NCBI RefSeq assembly: GCF_036962705.1 | Contig: NZ_JBALOQ010000033.1 | Location: forward strand, 3,615 to 67,614 | Reading direction: 5' to 3' | DNA length: 64,000 nt | Source: Ferdinandcohnia sp036962705 | GTDB taxonomy: Bacteria; Bacillota; Bacilli; Bacillales; Bacillaceae_L | In this document: piece by piece, positions 42,765 to 52,248 of the stretch | How the letters are laid out: each line of letters opens with the position of its first letter | Position numbering within the stretch: position 1 is the first letter of the stretch | Notes under the pieces: generated by a model | Database searches by the model: none | What the model saw: only the letters and a program-made list of their open reading frames with translations | Told to the model about the DNA's origin: nothing | Made by a program: the position numbers and the translations under genes

Positions 42765-42767
42765 CCT

Positions 42768-43760
42768 TTATACCTCCCTGAAATTCAATAAGATTTTTCC
42801 ATAATTACCTGAAGTAGCATCCTCATACGCTTTTGCGTAATCTGTAAAATGATAGATTTTTGAAACAATCTGATCGACTTTGAAACTATCATTCTTTAAA
42901 TAATCGATACTTTTCTGAAAGTCGCAAGGTGCGTTGTAAATGATTGAGCCAAATATAGTAATTTCTTTTCTTACTACCTGAATAATTGGAATTGTGGCTT
43001 CTGGAGTTATCCCTACTAACACCATTGCGCCACCCGGCTTTACTAATTCGACACCTTGTTCAAAGGAAGACCTTGCACCAGCTGTTTCAATGACGATATC
43101 AAATACTTTACCTTTGATATCCTCTGGTAATGCCGTTTCGATGTGAGGAAAAGAACTTCTGATCTTTTCAAGCTTTCCTTGTTTAATGTCGATACCAGTA
43201 ATGATTGCATTTAAGTGATTAGCCAATGTCATTGCAAGCAAACCTTCTGTTCCACAACCAATAATGGCAACAGTTGTGTCTTTCGTGATCGAAACTTTTT
43301 CCAATGCATGAACAATAACAGCAAAAGGTTCAATCAGTACTGCCTTTTCATTCGGAAGTTCATCAGGAATATGCATAACATATTTTTCAGACGTGATGAA
43401 TTCTTCAGAGAAACCTCCGTCTACATTCACACCTAATGATTTTTTATTTTCACATATGTTTCTTCTGCCATTTCGGCAATTTGCACATTCATCACAATAC
43501 GAATTTGGCATGACAACAACTCTTTGGCCCATTTCGAAAGTCGAATTTGGACCCACTTCGATGATGGTACCAATCAATTCATGTCCGGGACAAATCGGAT
43601 ACTTGGCATGTGCCAATCGTCCTTTAAAAACACTTAGATCCGATCCACAAATGCCCCCATAGATTAATCTGATTTTCACGTCATTGTCTTGCAAAATTGT
43701 GGTTGAAGGAATTTCTTTTAATTCTAATTCTCCTGGTTTATTCAATAACAACCCCAACAT
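42768..43760 (-). CDS. Zinc-dependent alcohol dehydrogenase 2
   Basis: 330 residues from the ATG at 43758-43760 (AAGGTG 7 bases upstream). Zinc and substrate motifs GGICGSDLSVFKG, CPGHELIGTI and CDECANCRNGRRNIC; cofactor motif VAIIGCGTEGLLAMTLA. Very like the copy at 24950 in every motif, so the pair probably act on related alcohols. It lies between the aldehyde dehydrogenase and the ThDP enzyme and may make the ketone or aldehyde used by them. Confidence 0.86.
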   Translation of the reverse strand: MLGLLLNKPGELELKEIPSTTILQDNDVKIRLIYGGICGSDLSVFKGRLAHAKYPICPGHELIGTIIEVGPNSTFEMGQRVVVMPNSYCDECANCRNGRRNICENKKSLGVNVDGGFSEEFITSEKYVMHIPDELPNEKAVLIEPFAVIVHALEKVSITKDTTVAIIGCGTEGLLAMTLANHLNAIITGIDIKQGKLEKIRSSFPHIETALPEDIKGKVFDIVIETAGARSSFEQGVELVKPGGAMVLVGITPEATIPIIQVVRKEITIFGSIIYNAPCDFQKSIDYLKNDSFKVDQIVSKIYHFTDYAKAYEDATSGNYGKILLNFREV

Positions 43761-43803
43761 TTTCTTCACCTTCTAACCTTTTTGTAAGAAATTTATGTAT
43801 CTT

Positions 43804-45228
43804 TTATTCTGAGACTCTGAGGACAATCATTTTTGTCTCTGTCATATCCTCAATAGCAAAGCGTGGGCCTTCCCTACCAATTCCACTATTTTTCACACCG
43901 CCGTACGGCCAATGGTCCAATCGAAAATTAGATGTTCCATTAATAACGACACCACCGACCTCTAATGCATGTGCTACCTGGTAAATGATATCCATCTTAT
44001 TTGTGAAAAGACCGGCTTGTAGGCCAAAGGAAGAATCATTCGTCCATTCGATTGCTTCTTCTATATTCCCAAAAGGGATAACGCTTACAATTGGTCCAAA
44101 CACTTCTTGACAAATAACTTTACTTTCCTTTGGTGGATTTACTAAAACAGTAGGTGTTACGGTTGCACCTATTCTTTCACCCCCGCATAATAATGTTGCG
44201 CCTAAGCTGATGGCTTCATCGAGCCACTCAATAATTCTTGTAGCTGCATGTTCGTCCACTAAAGTACCTACATCAGTTTCTGGCAATAATGGATCGCCAA
44301 CCTTTAACTTCAATACTTCTTCTTTTAAAAGGTCTGTAAACGGAGCCACCACTGCCTGGTGGACATAAATCCGCTGTACAGAAATACAGCTTTGACCAGA
44401 GTTACTAAACCCTGAGGCCACACACATTTTTGCTGCTTTTTCAATATCTGCGTCTTCATGGACGATTGTTGCTGCATTACCGCCCAATTCAAACAGGACC
44501 TTTTTGATTCCTGCAAGTTTACTAATGTTTTTGCTAGCAACAATTCCTCCAGTAAAGGAAATAACATTAACTCGGTTGTCCTTTACAATTTGTTGTCCAA
44601 TTTCAACACCACCGAGTACCATATTTATAGCATTTTCCGGCATACCTGCTTCAAGTAATAACTTTAAGAATTCTGTAGCAATCAGTGCTGATTGCGGAGC
44701 AGGCTTGAAAACAACACTATTTCCAGCAGCAAAAGCTGGGCCAATTTTATGACAAACAAGATTTAGTGGTGCATTAAAGGGGGTGATCGCTGCTACTACA
44801 CCCGCAGGTACACGGAATGTGATAGCCAAAGCATTTTCCCCTCTTTCGGATGAATCGCCTGACATTGTTTCACCCATTATCCGCTTGGCCTCTTCTCCCG
44901 ATAGTTCTAATGTTTCAATTGATCGAGTTACTTCATCTCTTGTGTTTTTTAATGGTTTCCCCAATTCAAGGGAGATGAGCTTAGCGAACTTCTCTATGTT
45001 GTTTTCTAATAGTGTCGCTGCCTTTTTCAATATTTTCGATCGTTCCAATGCAGTCAATTTTGCAATGTCTTTTTTAGCTTCATATGCTGAAGCTAGAGCT
45101 TTCTCTACATCCTCAGCTTTCGACAATACTTGTTGACCAATTACTTCTCCTGAATAAGGACTTTTCACGTCAATAAGATCCCTATCCACCAAGAACCATT
45201 GGCCATTTATATAAGGCTGGGCTTGCAT
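43804..45228 (-). CDS. NAD(P)-dependent aldehyde dehydrogenase (lactaldehyde/GAPN-like group)
   Basis: 474 residues from the ATG at 45226-45228 (AGGTG 8 bases upstream). Catalytic Glu in FELGGNAATIVHEDADIEKAA and Cys in GFSNSGQSCISVQRIYVH; the Asn of the active site is in TPFNAPLNLVCHKI; the C-terminus DHWPYGGVKNSGIGREGPRFAIEDMTE is typical of the lactaldehyde, glycolaldehyde or non-phosphorylating GAPDH group. First gene of the operon under the palindromic operators at 45264 and 45415. Confidence 0.87.
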   Translation of the reverse strand: MQAQPYINGQWFLVDRDLIDVKSPYSGEVIGQQVLSKAEDVEKALASAYEAKKDIAKLTALERSKILKKAATLLENNIEKFAKLISLELGKPLKNTRDEVTRSIETLELSGEEAKRIMGETMSGDSSERGENALAITFRVPAGVVAAITPFNAPLNLVCHKIGPAFAAGNSVVFKPAPQSALIATEFLKLLLEAGMPENAINMVLGGVEIGQQIVKDNRVNVISFTGGIVASKNISKLAGIKKVLFELGGNAATIVHEDADIEKAAKMCVASGFSNSGQSCISVQRIYVHQAVVAPFTDLLKEEVLKLKVGDPLLPETDVGTLVDEHAATRIIEWLDEAISLGATLLCGGERIGATVTPTVLVNPPKESKVICQEVFGPIVSVIPFGNIEEAIEWTNDSSFGLQAGLFTNKMDIIYQVAHALEVGGVVINGTSNFRLDHWPYGGVKNSGIGREGPRFAIEDMTETKMIVLRVSE

Positions 45229-45263
45229 AACAATTACACCTACCTTCAATTTGTATGATAATT

Positions 45264-45283
45264 TTATTAGATCGATCTAATAA
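45264..45283. promoter_or_regulatory. Operator palindrome upstream of the aldehyde dehydrogenase operon
   Basis: TTATTAGATCGATCTAATAA, a perfect 20-base palindrome with central CG, 36 bases before the ATG. Core identical to the one at 30221-30234. The adjacent lacI-type gene at 46269 is the obvious candidate regulator. Confidence 0.8.
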
Positions 45284-45679
45284 TATAGAATAAATATCCA
45301 TATTTGTAACCGTCGCATAAATATTACTTGTTATCCTAATCTTACATCATTATAACTTTGAACATTTGATATATAACTCATTTTAGATAAAGATTGATCT
45401 GGGAGTAATTTTTATTAGATGGATCTAATTTTACTAATAAAAAACCCTGATGTAAAAACTCGCCCCCCTTTTCCTTCATACACCATAGAAAAATTCTGAA
45501 TTTGAAACCCCTAACCACATGTTACAATACATTCCATTTGACATCAATACCCTTTTGTGAATTTTCTAAATAATCGAGAATGATTTTATTTATTTCCTTT
45601 TGAAAAATAAAAAACATATGGTAGTATTTATTAAAATGCAACCATTTAATGTATGAAACTAACAATAGGAAGTGCCGAA
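45284..45679. other. Divergent intergenic region between the aldehyde dehydrogenase and shikimate kinase genes
   Basis: About 395 bases with no ORF that I trust. It contains the second operator (45415-45428), A/T-rich tracts, and a possible plus-strand promoter TTGAAA (45600-45605), 16 bases, TAGTAT (45622-45627) for the shikimate kinase gene. Confidence 0.6.
45415..45428. promoter_or_regulatory. Second, imperfect operator copy
   Basis: TTAGATGGATCTAA differs from the perfect palindrome at one central base. Its centre is 148 bases from that of the first operator, about fourteen helical turns, a spacing that would allow DNA looping. Confidence 0.62.
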
Positions 45680-46225
45680 ATGATTAATAATATTTCATTA
45701 AGAGAAAAGAGTATCGTTTTCATTGGTTTTATGGGCGTAGGAAAAACAACTGTTGGTCAACTTGTTGCCAAAAAGCTTTTTAGAAGTTTTGTAGATATCG
45801 ATCAAGTGATTGAAAAAGAATACAATATGCCCACATCCCAAATTTTCAAATTAATAGGAGAGAAGGCTTTTCGGGAAAAGGAAAAAGAGACTATTTCAAA
45901 CTATTGCACTCAAAAATTAAAAATTATCTCTCTTGGTGGTGGAGCCTTTTTACAAAAGGAGACCAGAGACATTTGTTTAGAAAATTGTATTGTTTTTTAT
46001 TTAGACGTTTCTTGGAAGTCTTGGAAGGAAAGAATAAACATTTTGATAGATAGCCGCCCAGTATTACAGGGTCGCTCTTTAGAACAAATCGAAGAACTTT
46101 TTAGTGAAAGAAAAGATATATATTCGTTACATCATTCCAAATTAAATACGGACAACTATAATGTTGAGGAAATTGCTGATTATATTATCGAATCATTAAA
46201 GTTAGCTTGGGAGCTGTATGATTAG
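45680..46225 (+). CDS. aroK: Shikimate kinase-like protein
   Basis: 181 residues from the ATG at 45680 (AGGAAGTG 6 bases upstream); a Met 9 codons earlier has no site. Walker A GFMGVGKTTVG, the shikimate-binding Asp in VDIDQVIEKEY, GEKAFREKEKE with Arg, SLGGGAFLQ, and the lid DSRPVLQGR...RKDIY. Either a true shikimate kinase duplicated into the island or a kinase for a related cyclic substrate. It is the only plus-strand gene within the island, transcribed away from the aldehyde dehydrogenase operon. Confidence 0.82.
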   Translation: MINNISLREKSIVFIGFMGVGKTTVGQLVAKKLFRSFVDIDQVIEKEYNMPTSQIFKLIGEKAFREKEKETISNYCTQKLKIISLGGGAFLQKETRDICLENCIVFYLDVSWKSWKERINILIDSRPVLQGRSLEQIEELFSERKDIYSLHHSKLNTDNYNVEEIADYIIESLKLAWELYD

Positions 46226-46268
46226 AATGAATAGAGGGGGAGACCAGAGTGGTCCCTCCTCTACCTTT

Positions 46269-47276
46269 CTAGGATGAGCTTCTAATGACAAGTTCTGGAT
46301 GTAAAATGATCCGTTGCTGTTCACGATCTTCATTTAATATTCGTTGGTGTAAAAGACTTGCTGCTTGGGAGCCTATAAGACGTGCATATGAAGATACGGT
46401 TGTTAATGGCGGGTTATAAAGAGATGCTTCTGGAACATTGTCAAATCCTACGACCGCCATATCCTTCCCAGGAATTAACCTAGCATCATTCAGACCTAAT
46501 AACACTCCATGTGCAACAAAATCATTAAAGCAAAATGCAGCTGTTGGTGGATCCTCATTAAGCAGTACCTTTCGAACAGCATCTTTTCCTCCGTCCCGCG
46601 TTACTTCGCTCTCGATGATGAGGGATTGATCTATTTCTACTCCAGCTTGGATTAAAGCATTGCAATACCCTTCTTTTCTTTTCTGCCATGCAGAAGAACC
46701 CGAAAAGCCTCCTAAGAAGGCAATCCTTTGATGCCCCTTCTGAATCAAGTGATTTACGGCCATTTGTGCCCCAACTACGTAATCAATTCCCACGTAGTCC
46801 GCATCCACATTTTCAAGTTCCCTTACTGAAAGAACTAATGGTATATCCAATTGTTTAATCCGCTGGATTGTTTCTTTTGAGCTTTCTGAAACAGGACAAA
46901 GGATCAGTCCACCTACCCTATGTTCAAGCATTGTAGAAAGAAGCTTTTGCTGCTTTGCATCTAAATCAAAAGTTGTGCCCAAAAATACACTATAACCAGC
47001 CTCGTCTAAAGAATTGTGGACACCTCTAAGCAGTTCTGAATAAAATGGATTCGCTATATCAGTAATAATTAGTCCAACTGTCGAAGTCTTATTAGAACGC
47101 ATATTTGCTGCAACACGATCATAAACGTAGCCGAGTTCTTGCATTGATTTTAATACCTTATTACGAGTCTTTTCAGTGATTTCTGAACTTCCACGAACAA
47201 TAAGCGATGCGGTAGCTCGAGACACGCCTGCGTGCTTCGCAACATCTAACAAGGTTACACGTTTTTTTGGTTTCAA
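46269..47276 (-). CDS. LacI-family transcriptional regulator
   Basis: 335 residues from a TTG start. HTH VTLLDVAKHAGVSRATASLIVRGSSEITEKTRNKVLKSMQELGYVYDRVAANMRS, then the periplasmic-binding-protein-like effector domain (VGLIITDIANPFYSELLRGV, GFDNVPEASLYNPPLTTV). LacI proteins bind palindromes with a central CG through the hinge helix, matching the sites at 30221, 45267 and 45415. It probably represses the TRAP and aldehyde dehydrogenase operons until a sugar-like effector binds. Confidence 0.88.
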   Translation of the reverse strand: MKPKKRVTLLDVAKHAGVSRATASLIVRGSSEITEKTRNKVLKSMQELGYVYDRVAANMRSNKTSTVGLIITDIANPFYSELLRGVHNSLDEAGYSVFLGTTFDLDAKQQKLLSTMLEHRVGGLILCPVSESSKETIQRIKQLDIPLVLSVRELENVDADYVGIDYVVGAQMAVNHLIQKGHQRIAFLGGFSGSSAWQKRKEGYCNALIQAGVEIDQSLIIESEVTRDGGKDAVRKVLLNEDPPTAAFCFNDFVAHGVLLGLNDARLIPGKDMAVVGFDNVPEASLYNPPLTTVSSYARLIGSQAASLLHQRILNEDREQQRIILHPELVIRSSS

Positions 47277-47357
47277 TTTTCATTCACCAGCTTACCTATT
47301 TTTAAATTGGTTTAATTATATTTATTTCGAGATCAATTATTTCGATTAATAGTTTAA

Positions 47358-48260
47358 TTATTTTAGAAAAAAGAGTGTTAATGGGATTGTTAGTAGACTT
47401 ATGAGTGTAGTTATTAATGTAGTTAATGAAATTAAATTTGGCTTTACATCGAATTGAACTGCTAACATCGTTACATTGGCTGCAACGGGCATAGCAGCTA
47501 ACAAAATAAAAACACTTTTTATAACATCGCTTACAGGCATGAAGATTACTAGAACCGTAGCAATAAGCGGAGCAGCGACCATACGTATAAGTGATACAAC
47601 GCTTAAATACTTATATTCAAATTTTTGTGGTTTTATCTCGGCTAGTTGCATACCAAGAACGAGCATGATTGTTGGAATCGCAGCAGAACCTACTAAGCTA
47701 ACACTATCAACAATAGTTGTTGGTAGTTCCACATGAAGAAGCTGAAGGAGTACACCAAGATAAACACCGTAAAGAACTGGCATTTTGATTACACTCATTA
47801 CAGCATTCTTTATAGTGGCAGATTTTTGACCACCGTAGGATGCAATAAATATCCCAATTGAATTTATTAAAAGGCCATGAATAACCATAAGAATAACTGC
47901 ATAGTTAAATGCATGAGTCCCATAAGCAAATAATACAACAGGTGCCCCATAATTTCCACTGTTAGGAAAAAGAGTGCCTAGTAACATTACGGACTTATGA
48001 GTTTTATCCATTTTCATGATCCAACCAGTAATCAATGTTACACCTAAGAGGATGATAATCAGTAAAATAGAAAAAAGAAACATATAGAAATAATCGATGT
48101 TTAGTTTATTCGAATAAAATGTTTCAAAGGTTAAAAATGGAGTCATTAAATAAAGGGCCATTGTAGAAATAGATTTTACATTTAGATGAAGCATCTTTTG
48201 ACCAATATAACCGGCCCCAAAGATGAGAAATGCTGGCAATACAATTAATATCAAATCCAT
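47358..48260 (-). CDS. AEC-family (auxin efflux carrier/malate permease-like) transporter
   Basis: 300 residues with about ten membrane segments in two halves: GAGYIGQKMLHLNVKSISTMALYLMTPFLTFETFYSN at the start and AAMPVAANVTMLAVQFDVKPNLIS near the end. Bacterial members move dicarboxylates or similar acids. In this island it may export an end product or add uptake capacity to the TRAP system. AAGGGG site before the ATG. Confidence 0.83.
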   Translation of the reverse strand: MDLILIVLPAFLIFGAGYIGQKMLHLNVKSISTMALYLMTPFLTFETFYSNKLNIDYFYMFLFSILLIIILLGVTLITGWIMKMDKTHKSVMLLGTLFPNSGNYGAPVVLFAYGTHAFNYAVILMVIHGLLINSIGIFIASYGGQKSATIKNAVMSVIKMPVLYGVYLGVLLQLLHVELPTTIVDSVSLVGSAAIPTIMLVLGMQLAEIKPQKFEYKYLSVVSLIRMVAAPLIATVLVIFMPVSDVIKSVFILLAAMPVAANVTMLAVQFDVKPNLISLTTLITTLISLLTIPLTLFFLK

Positions 48261-48385
48261 TTCAACAGTCCCCTTTATTAATCTAAAATTACTTGATTAG
48301 TAAATAAAAACCGGGGGATATATATCTTACCCGGTTTTGTGAGTTACCCTTCATTTAGCCATTTCCTAAGATTATAAGAAGGCTT

Positions 48386-49816
48386 TTATTTCTCCAACTC
48401 TGCATTATAAAAATCACCGAATAGTTCTTCATCTGAAGGGCGATCTACAGCAATCTTTCTAGAAACCCATGTCGTATTCATATAATGTTTAAGATTAACA
48501 TTTTCAGATACAATATTGCCACCCCATGTACCGCAACCGAGGCTGGATGTCATAGGCATACCATTATCAAAAGCACCAGCATTTGCCTTAGACTGTGGTT
48601 GACGTACCATAATTCTACTAACTGGAGCAGCAAGTGCAAGACGGTGAATATGGTCATCGTTGAAAGAATATATACCGCAAGAATGTCCTTTCCCGCCAAC
48701 CTCATAAATAGATCGCATCATATCGAGAGCGTTTTCAAATTCACCCTTGTATTTATAAACAGCCATTAATGTAGTTAATTTCTCACCAGAAAACGGATAT
48801 TCCTTACCTATTCCATCGCCATGAACGATTATGAACTTTCGGTCAGTTGGAATTGTAAAACCTGCATTTTCCGCTAATTGTTGAGGTGAGATCGCGACAG
48901 TTGTTGGCAGACGTTTGCCTTCTTCATCCCACATGACGTTACGAAGTTTTTCCTTTTCTTCTTCGTCCGCAATATAACCACCCTCTTTGACGAGTTGGTC
49001 AAGTAATTGATCAAAAATCTGATCACTAATAATTAAATTTCCATCAGCGGAACAGCCCGACCCATTATCCGATGTCTTACTTAACATGGAATTGCGGGCA
49101 GCTTCTTCAATATCAGCAGTTTCATCGATTATCATTGTAGAGTTACCTGCACCGACGCCATAGGCAGGCGTTCCAGAACTATATGCACTTTTTACCATAT
49201 CCTTACCACCAGTTGCAAGTACGAGATCAGCGCGTTCCATAAGTGCTTTTGTCATTGGAATATTGACATTTGTTAAACACTGTAAAATATCCGCAGGTGC
49301 TCCTTCTTTCTCGAGTGCATCACGCATTAACTGAACTGTTTCAATGGAAGTTTTTTTAGCACGTGGATGTGGAGAAAAAATTACTACGTCCCTTGCCTTT
49401 ATTGCATAAATGGCTGATCCCGCAGGTGTAAGATCTGGATTTGTTGTAGGGACGATCGAAGCAATAACTCCAACAGGTTTTGCATATTTCACAATCCCCT
49501 TTTCAGGTATTTCTTCAATTACACCCACACTTTTCTGGCGTAAAGCATCTCGTAATATCCCTCTAATTTTAAATCGTTTATTCATGCGACTTTCATAGTC
49601 ACCTAGTTTGCTTTCCTCGATACCCATTTCGGTTAAATGTGAAAATGTTTTTTTGTTTGATACTGCCCAAGCTACCGCCTGACATAGACGATCCACCTTT
49701 TCTTGATCGTATGTTTCAATAATCGCTAATGCTTTTCTAGCCTTTTCTATCGCGGAATCAAGTTCAATCTGCTGCTCCTCTGTAAGACCCTTTTCCTTTA
49801 TAACATTAATTGACAA
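48386..49816 (-). CDS. CoA-acylating aldehyde dehydrogenase (sulfoacetaldehyde dehydrogenase/EutE-like)
   Basis: 476 residues from a TTG start (GGAGG 8 bases upstream). Acylating type: GVIASIVPTTNPDLTPAGSAIYAIKARDVVIFSPHPRAKKTS, AYGVGAGNSTMIIDETADIEEAA, and the catalytic Cys in SKTSDNGSGCSADGNLIISD. The end (NTTWVSRKIAVDRPSDEELFGDFYNAELEK in pieces) reminds me of SauS-type sulfoacetaldehyde dehydrogenases, but acetaldehyde or malonate semialdehyde are also possible. It would link the aldehydes of the pathway to acyl-CoA. Confidence 0.82.
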   Translation of the reverse strand: MSINVIKEKGLTEEQQIELDSAIEKARKALAIIETYDQEKVDRLCQAVAWAVSNKKTFSHLTEMGIEESKLGDYESRMNKRFKIRGILRDALRQKSVGVIEEIPEKGIVKYAKPVGVIASIVPTTNPDLTPAGSAIYAIKARDVVIFSPHPRAKKTSIETVQLMRDALEKEGAPADILQCLTNVNIPMTKALMERADLVLATGGKDMVKSAYSSGTPAYGVGAGNSTMIIDETADIEEAARNSMLSKTSDNGSGCSADGNLIISDQIFDQLLDQLVKEGGYIADEEEKEKLRNVMWDEEGKRLPTTVAISPQQLAENAGFTIPTDRKFIIVHGDGIGKEYPFSGEKLTTLMAVYKYKGEFENALDMMRSIYEVGGKGHSCGIYSFNDDHIHRLALAAPVSRIMVRQPQSKANAGAFDNGMPMTSSLGCGTWGGNIVSENVNLKHYMNTTWVSRKIAVDRPSDEELFGDFYNAELEK

Positions 49817-49966
49817 TTGTATAACCTCCTAAATAATTTGTGAATAGGAGTTCACCAAAAATGGAACCCAGTTTCACTTATTGGAATCTTAATTGCGATT
49901 TTATATCATTTTTTAAATTTTTTCAATACTTTTAATAATCTTTAAAAATAAGTATTAGAATAAACA

Positions 49967-49996
49967 TGAAAAAGACACCCTATTTTATAGAGTGCC
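49967..49996 (-). terminator. Terminator of the histidine kinase gene
   Basis: Minus strand CACTCTAT-AAA-ATAGGGTG (8 pairs, one wobble) followed by TCTTTTTC. Confidence 0.72.
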
Positions 49997-50052
49997 ATCA
50001 ATGAAAATTCATTTAATGTAGTTTTAGGGGCTTTATGCCTCATTTACTCTTT

Positions 50053-51546
50053 TTAAACTAGTAGTCTGATTTTTACCGTTGTTCCTTGGTTCTCTAGGCT
50101 ATCGAAGGTTATTGTTCCTTTGTGTTCTTTTATAATCCGAAAACATAGCATGAGACCTAGACCTGTTCCCTTTTCCTTATTACTATAGAAAGGTTCCCCT
50201 AGTCTTTTGAGGCGTTCCTCGCTTATTCCTACCCCGTTATCAATTACCTGGATGCATAGTTGATTATTATCCTCTATATGAGCAGTAATTTTCAGTAATC
50301 CTTTTTTATTGGCATCGGTTGCTTCGATACTGTTTTTACAAAGGTTCAATAAGACTTGTTTGACCTGATTTGCGTCACACATAACAAGTGGAATATCCTG
50401 ATCAATTTCGATGATAATCTCGACATTTTTTAGAGTAGCTTCAGATTTCATCAAGGTGTCAATCTCTTTTAGCAAAGAAGGGATATTTACTGGCTTAAGC
50501 TGAGCTTCCTGTGGTTTTGCTAGGGAAAGAAATTCTTTAATGATTTCTTCAACTCGATTTAACTCTGAAAGAACCACATCAAAGTATTCTTCTTTCCTTA
50601 CACCTTGCTGAAAAAGCTGAATGAATCCCTTTATTGAAGTCAGGGGATTGCGTATTTCATGCGCTACACCCGCAGCTAACTCCCCAACTAATGAGAGCTT
50701 CTCGGATTTCCATAAAAGCTCTTCCGCTCTTCTTTTCTCAGTAATGTCTTTTGCTACAACCATGATATGCTCAACTTCATCGTCTTCATCCAGTACAGGT
50801 GTAGCAGTACAATCAAATAATTTCCAACCATTTCCTGAGTGTAAAAGGCGAGACTCAACCCTCATAGGAGCCTTCGTTTTATTTACCTCTTCAAATCCGT
50901 TGATTATGAGTGAAGAGTCATTTGGATGAATAAGATGCAATGTATTTTGGTTCAGAAAATATTCAGGTGGATATCCTAATACAGATTCATGAGAAGGTGA
51001 TGCATAAATACACTTTCCTTGACTATCAAATAAAATGATTAAATCGGTCATGTTTTCAGCAATCAAACGGTATTTATTTTCACTTTCATGTAAAGCTTTT
51101 TCAGCCTTCTTTCTGTCGGTAATATCCATACATGAACCAATTATCTCAATTACTTCCCCATTTTGTATGATTGGCCGTAACGCAGCAAAATAATGAATTC
51201 CATTTAAATCTTCTTCATAGGTAACGTGATCTTCCCCATTCCACGCTCGTTCATAAAATGGGAGCTTTCTTTTCACATTCTGTTCGGGAAGAAAATCAAT
51301 TAGCTGTTTTCCTACTATATGGCCTGGAGTCAGACCTAAACGATATACTAACTCACCATCACATAATGTGTGGATAAATTGCCCATTTATGCTTTTGAAT
51401 TTGAAAATCATTCCTTGCTGCATACGAATCGTTTCATTTAATTCATTTCGATCAATTCGTACTAGTACTTCAGACCATAATTGTTCATTAATATCATCTG
51501 GTAGGCTGATATCATTGGCTTTTTCTGTAATAGTGTGTTGTTTCAT
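50053..51546 (-). CDS. PAS-domain sensor histidine kinase, sporulation-kinase type
   Basis: 497 residues from the ATG at 51544-51546 (AAAGGAAAG 7 bases upstream); the longer reading has no site. Two PAS regions (about 25-140 and 150-265), then HisKA with the phosphorylated His in GVAHEIRNPLTSIKGFIQLF and HATPase boxes N (LLNLCKNSIEA), G1 (DNGVGI) and G2 (GTGLGL). No membrane segment, so it senses inside the cell. No response regulator is nearby; orphan kinases of this build (KinA/KinE) feed the Spo0A phosphorelay in Bacillus. Confidence 0.86.
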   Translation of the reverse strand: MKQHTITEKANDISLPDDINEQLWSEVLVRIDRNELNETIRMQQGMIFKFKSINGQFIHTLCDGELVYRLGLTPGHIVGKQLIDFLPEQNVKRKLPFYERAWNGEDHVTYEEDLNGIHYFAALRPIIQNGEVIEIIGSCMDITDRKKAEKALHESENKYRLIAENMTDLIILFDSQGKCIYASPSHESVLGYPPEYFLNQNTLHLIHPNDSSLIINGFEEVNKTKAPMRVESRLLHSGNGWKLFDCTATPVLDEDDEVEHIMVVAKDITEKRRAEELLWKSEKLSLVGELAAGVAHEIRNPLTSIKGFIQLFQQGVRKEEYFDVVLSELNRVEEIIKEFLSLAKPQEAQLKPVNIPSLLKEIDTLMKSEATLKNVEIIIEIDQDIPLVMCDANQVKQVLLNLCKNSIEATDANKKGLLKITAHIEDNNQLCIQVIDNGVGISEERLKRLGEPFYSNKEKGTGLGLMLCFRIIKEHKGTITFDSLENQGTTVKIRLLV

Positions 51547-51888
51547 ATGACAACTTTCCTTTCGATGAAAGTAGAAAAATAAAAATCTTATCTTTTGAAA
51601 AAAGCCGAAAAGATAGGCGAGATTATGTAAGTCTGCAATCATTTCTCTTCTATCTAAATATTAAGCACTAAATTTGTTTTACATAATTTTTTGAGCATTC
51701 AAGCAATTTTGTAACTATTATACTATTTTTTTAAAGAATTAAAATTAATTTCTTTTTAATCATGATCTATGTTTACAAGTATTTTTTTATGAAGTTCTAC
51801 TACTTGCATTTTTAACATCTTAAACATATCAAAAACTCTATTCTAAGGTAAAATAGATTTATCAACTTAATAACGAGGTGTATATTTG
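51547..51888. other. Divergent intergenic region
   Basis: About 340 A/T-rich bases between the kinase and the Lin0512 gene. Promoters for both should lie here, but I could not pick unambiguous boxes. No ORF or hairpin of note. Confidence 0.55.
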
Positions 51889-52248
51889 ATGGAAAAATTG
51901 ATGTTTATCGAAACGGGCATGGGAATTGATGTTCACGGTCAAAACATTACAAAAGCGGCTGTTCGAGCTGTGAAGAATGCGATTCACTTTAACTCAATGC
52001 CTGGAATTCGATCTGTGCTACCGGGAAATAGCTTAGATAATATGGTTGTTAATGTAAAATTAGCGGTCCCTTGTGATAAAGAACAGCTAGATATTGAGGC
52101 AGTTAAAAGGGCTATTCCGTTCGGAAAAGTCTCTGTGGAAGTTATGGACGGAGGAATGCTAACAACAAGTGGGATCGTCCTTGAGGAGAAAGGCGATCAA
52201 AATGACTTAATGTACATAGTTGTTGCGTCAGTCGAGGTTGGGTACTAA
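51889..52248 (+). CDS. Lin0512-family protein
   Basis: 119 residues from the ATG at 51889 (GAGGTG 9 bases upstream). The family pattern is clear: KLMFIETGMGIDVHGQNITKAAVRAVKNAIHFNSMPGI, VNVKLAVPCDKEQLDIEAVKRAIPFG, and VMDGGMLTTSGI. Short cytoplasmic proteins of unknown function, found in Firmicutes and proteobacteria. Single gene; its stop is followed directly by a dispersed repeat. Confidence 0.8.
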   Translation: MEKLMFIETGMGIDVHGQNITKAAVRAVKNAIHFNSMPGIRSVLPGNSLDNMVVNVKLAVPCDKEQLDIEAVKRAIPFGKVSVEVMDGGMLTTSGIVLEEKGDQNDLMYIVVASVEVGY

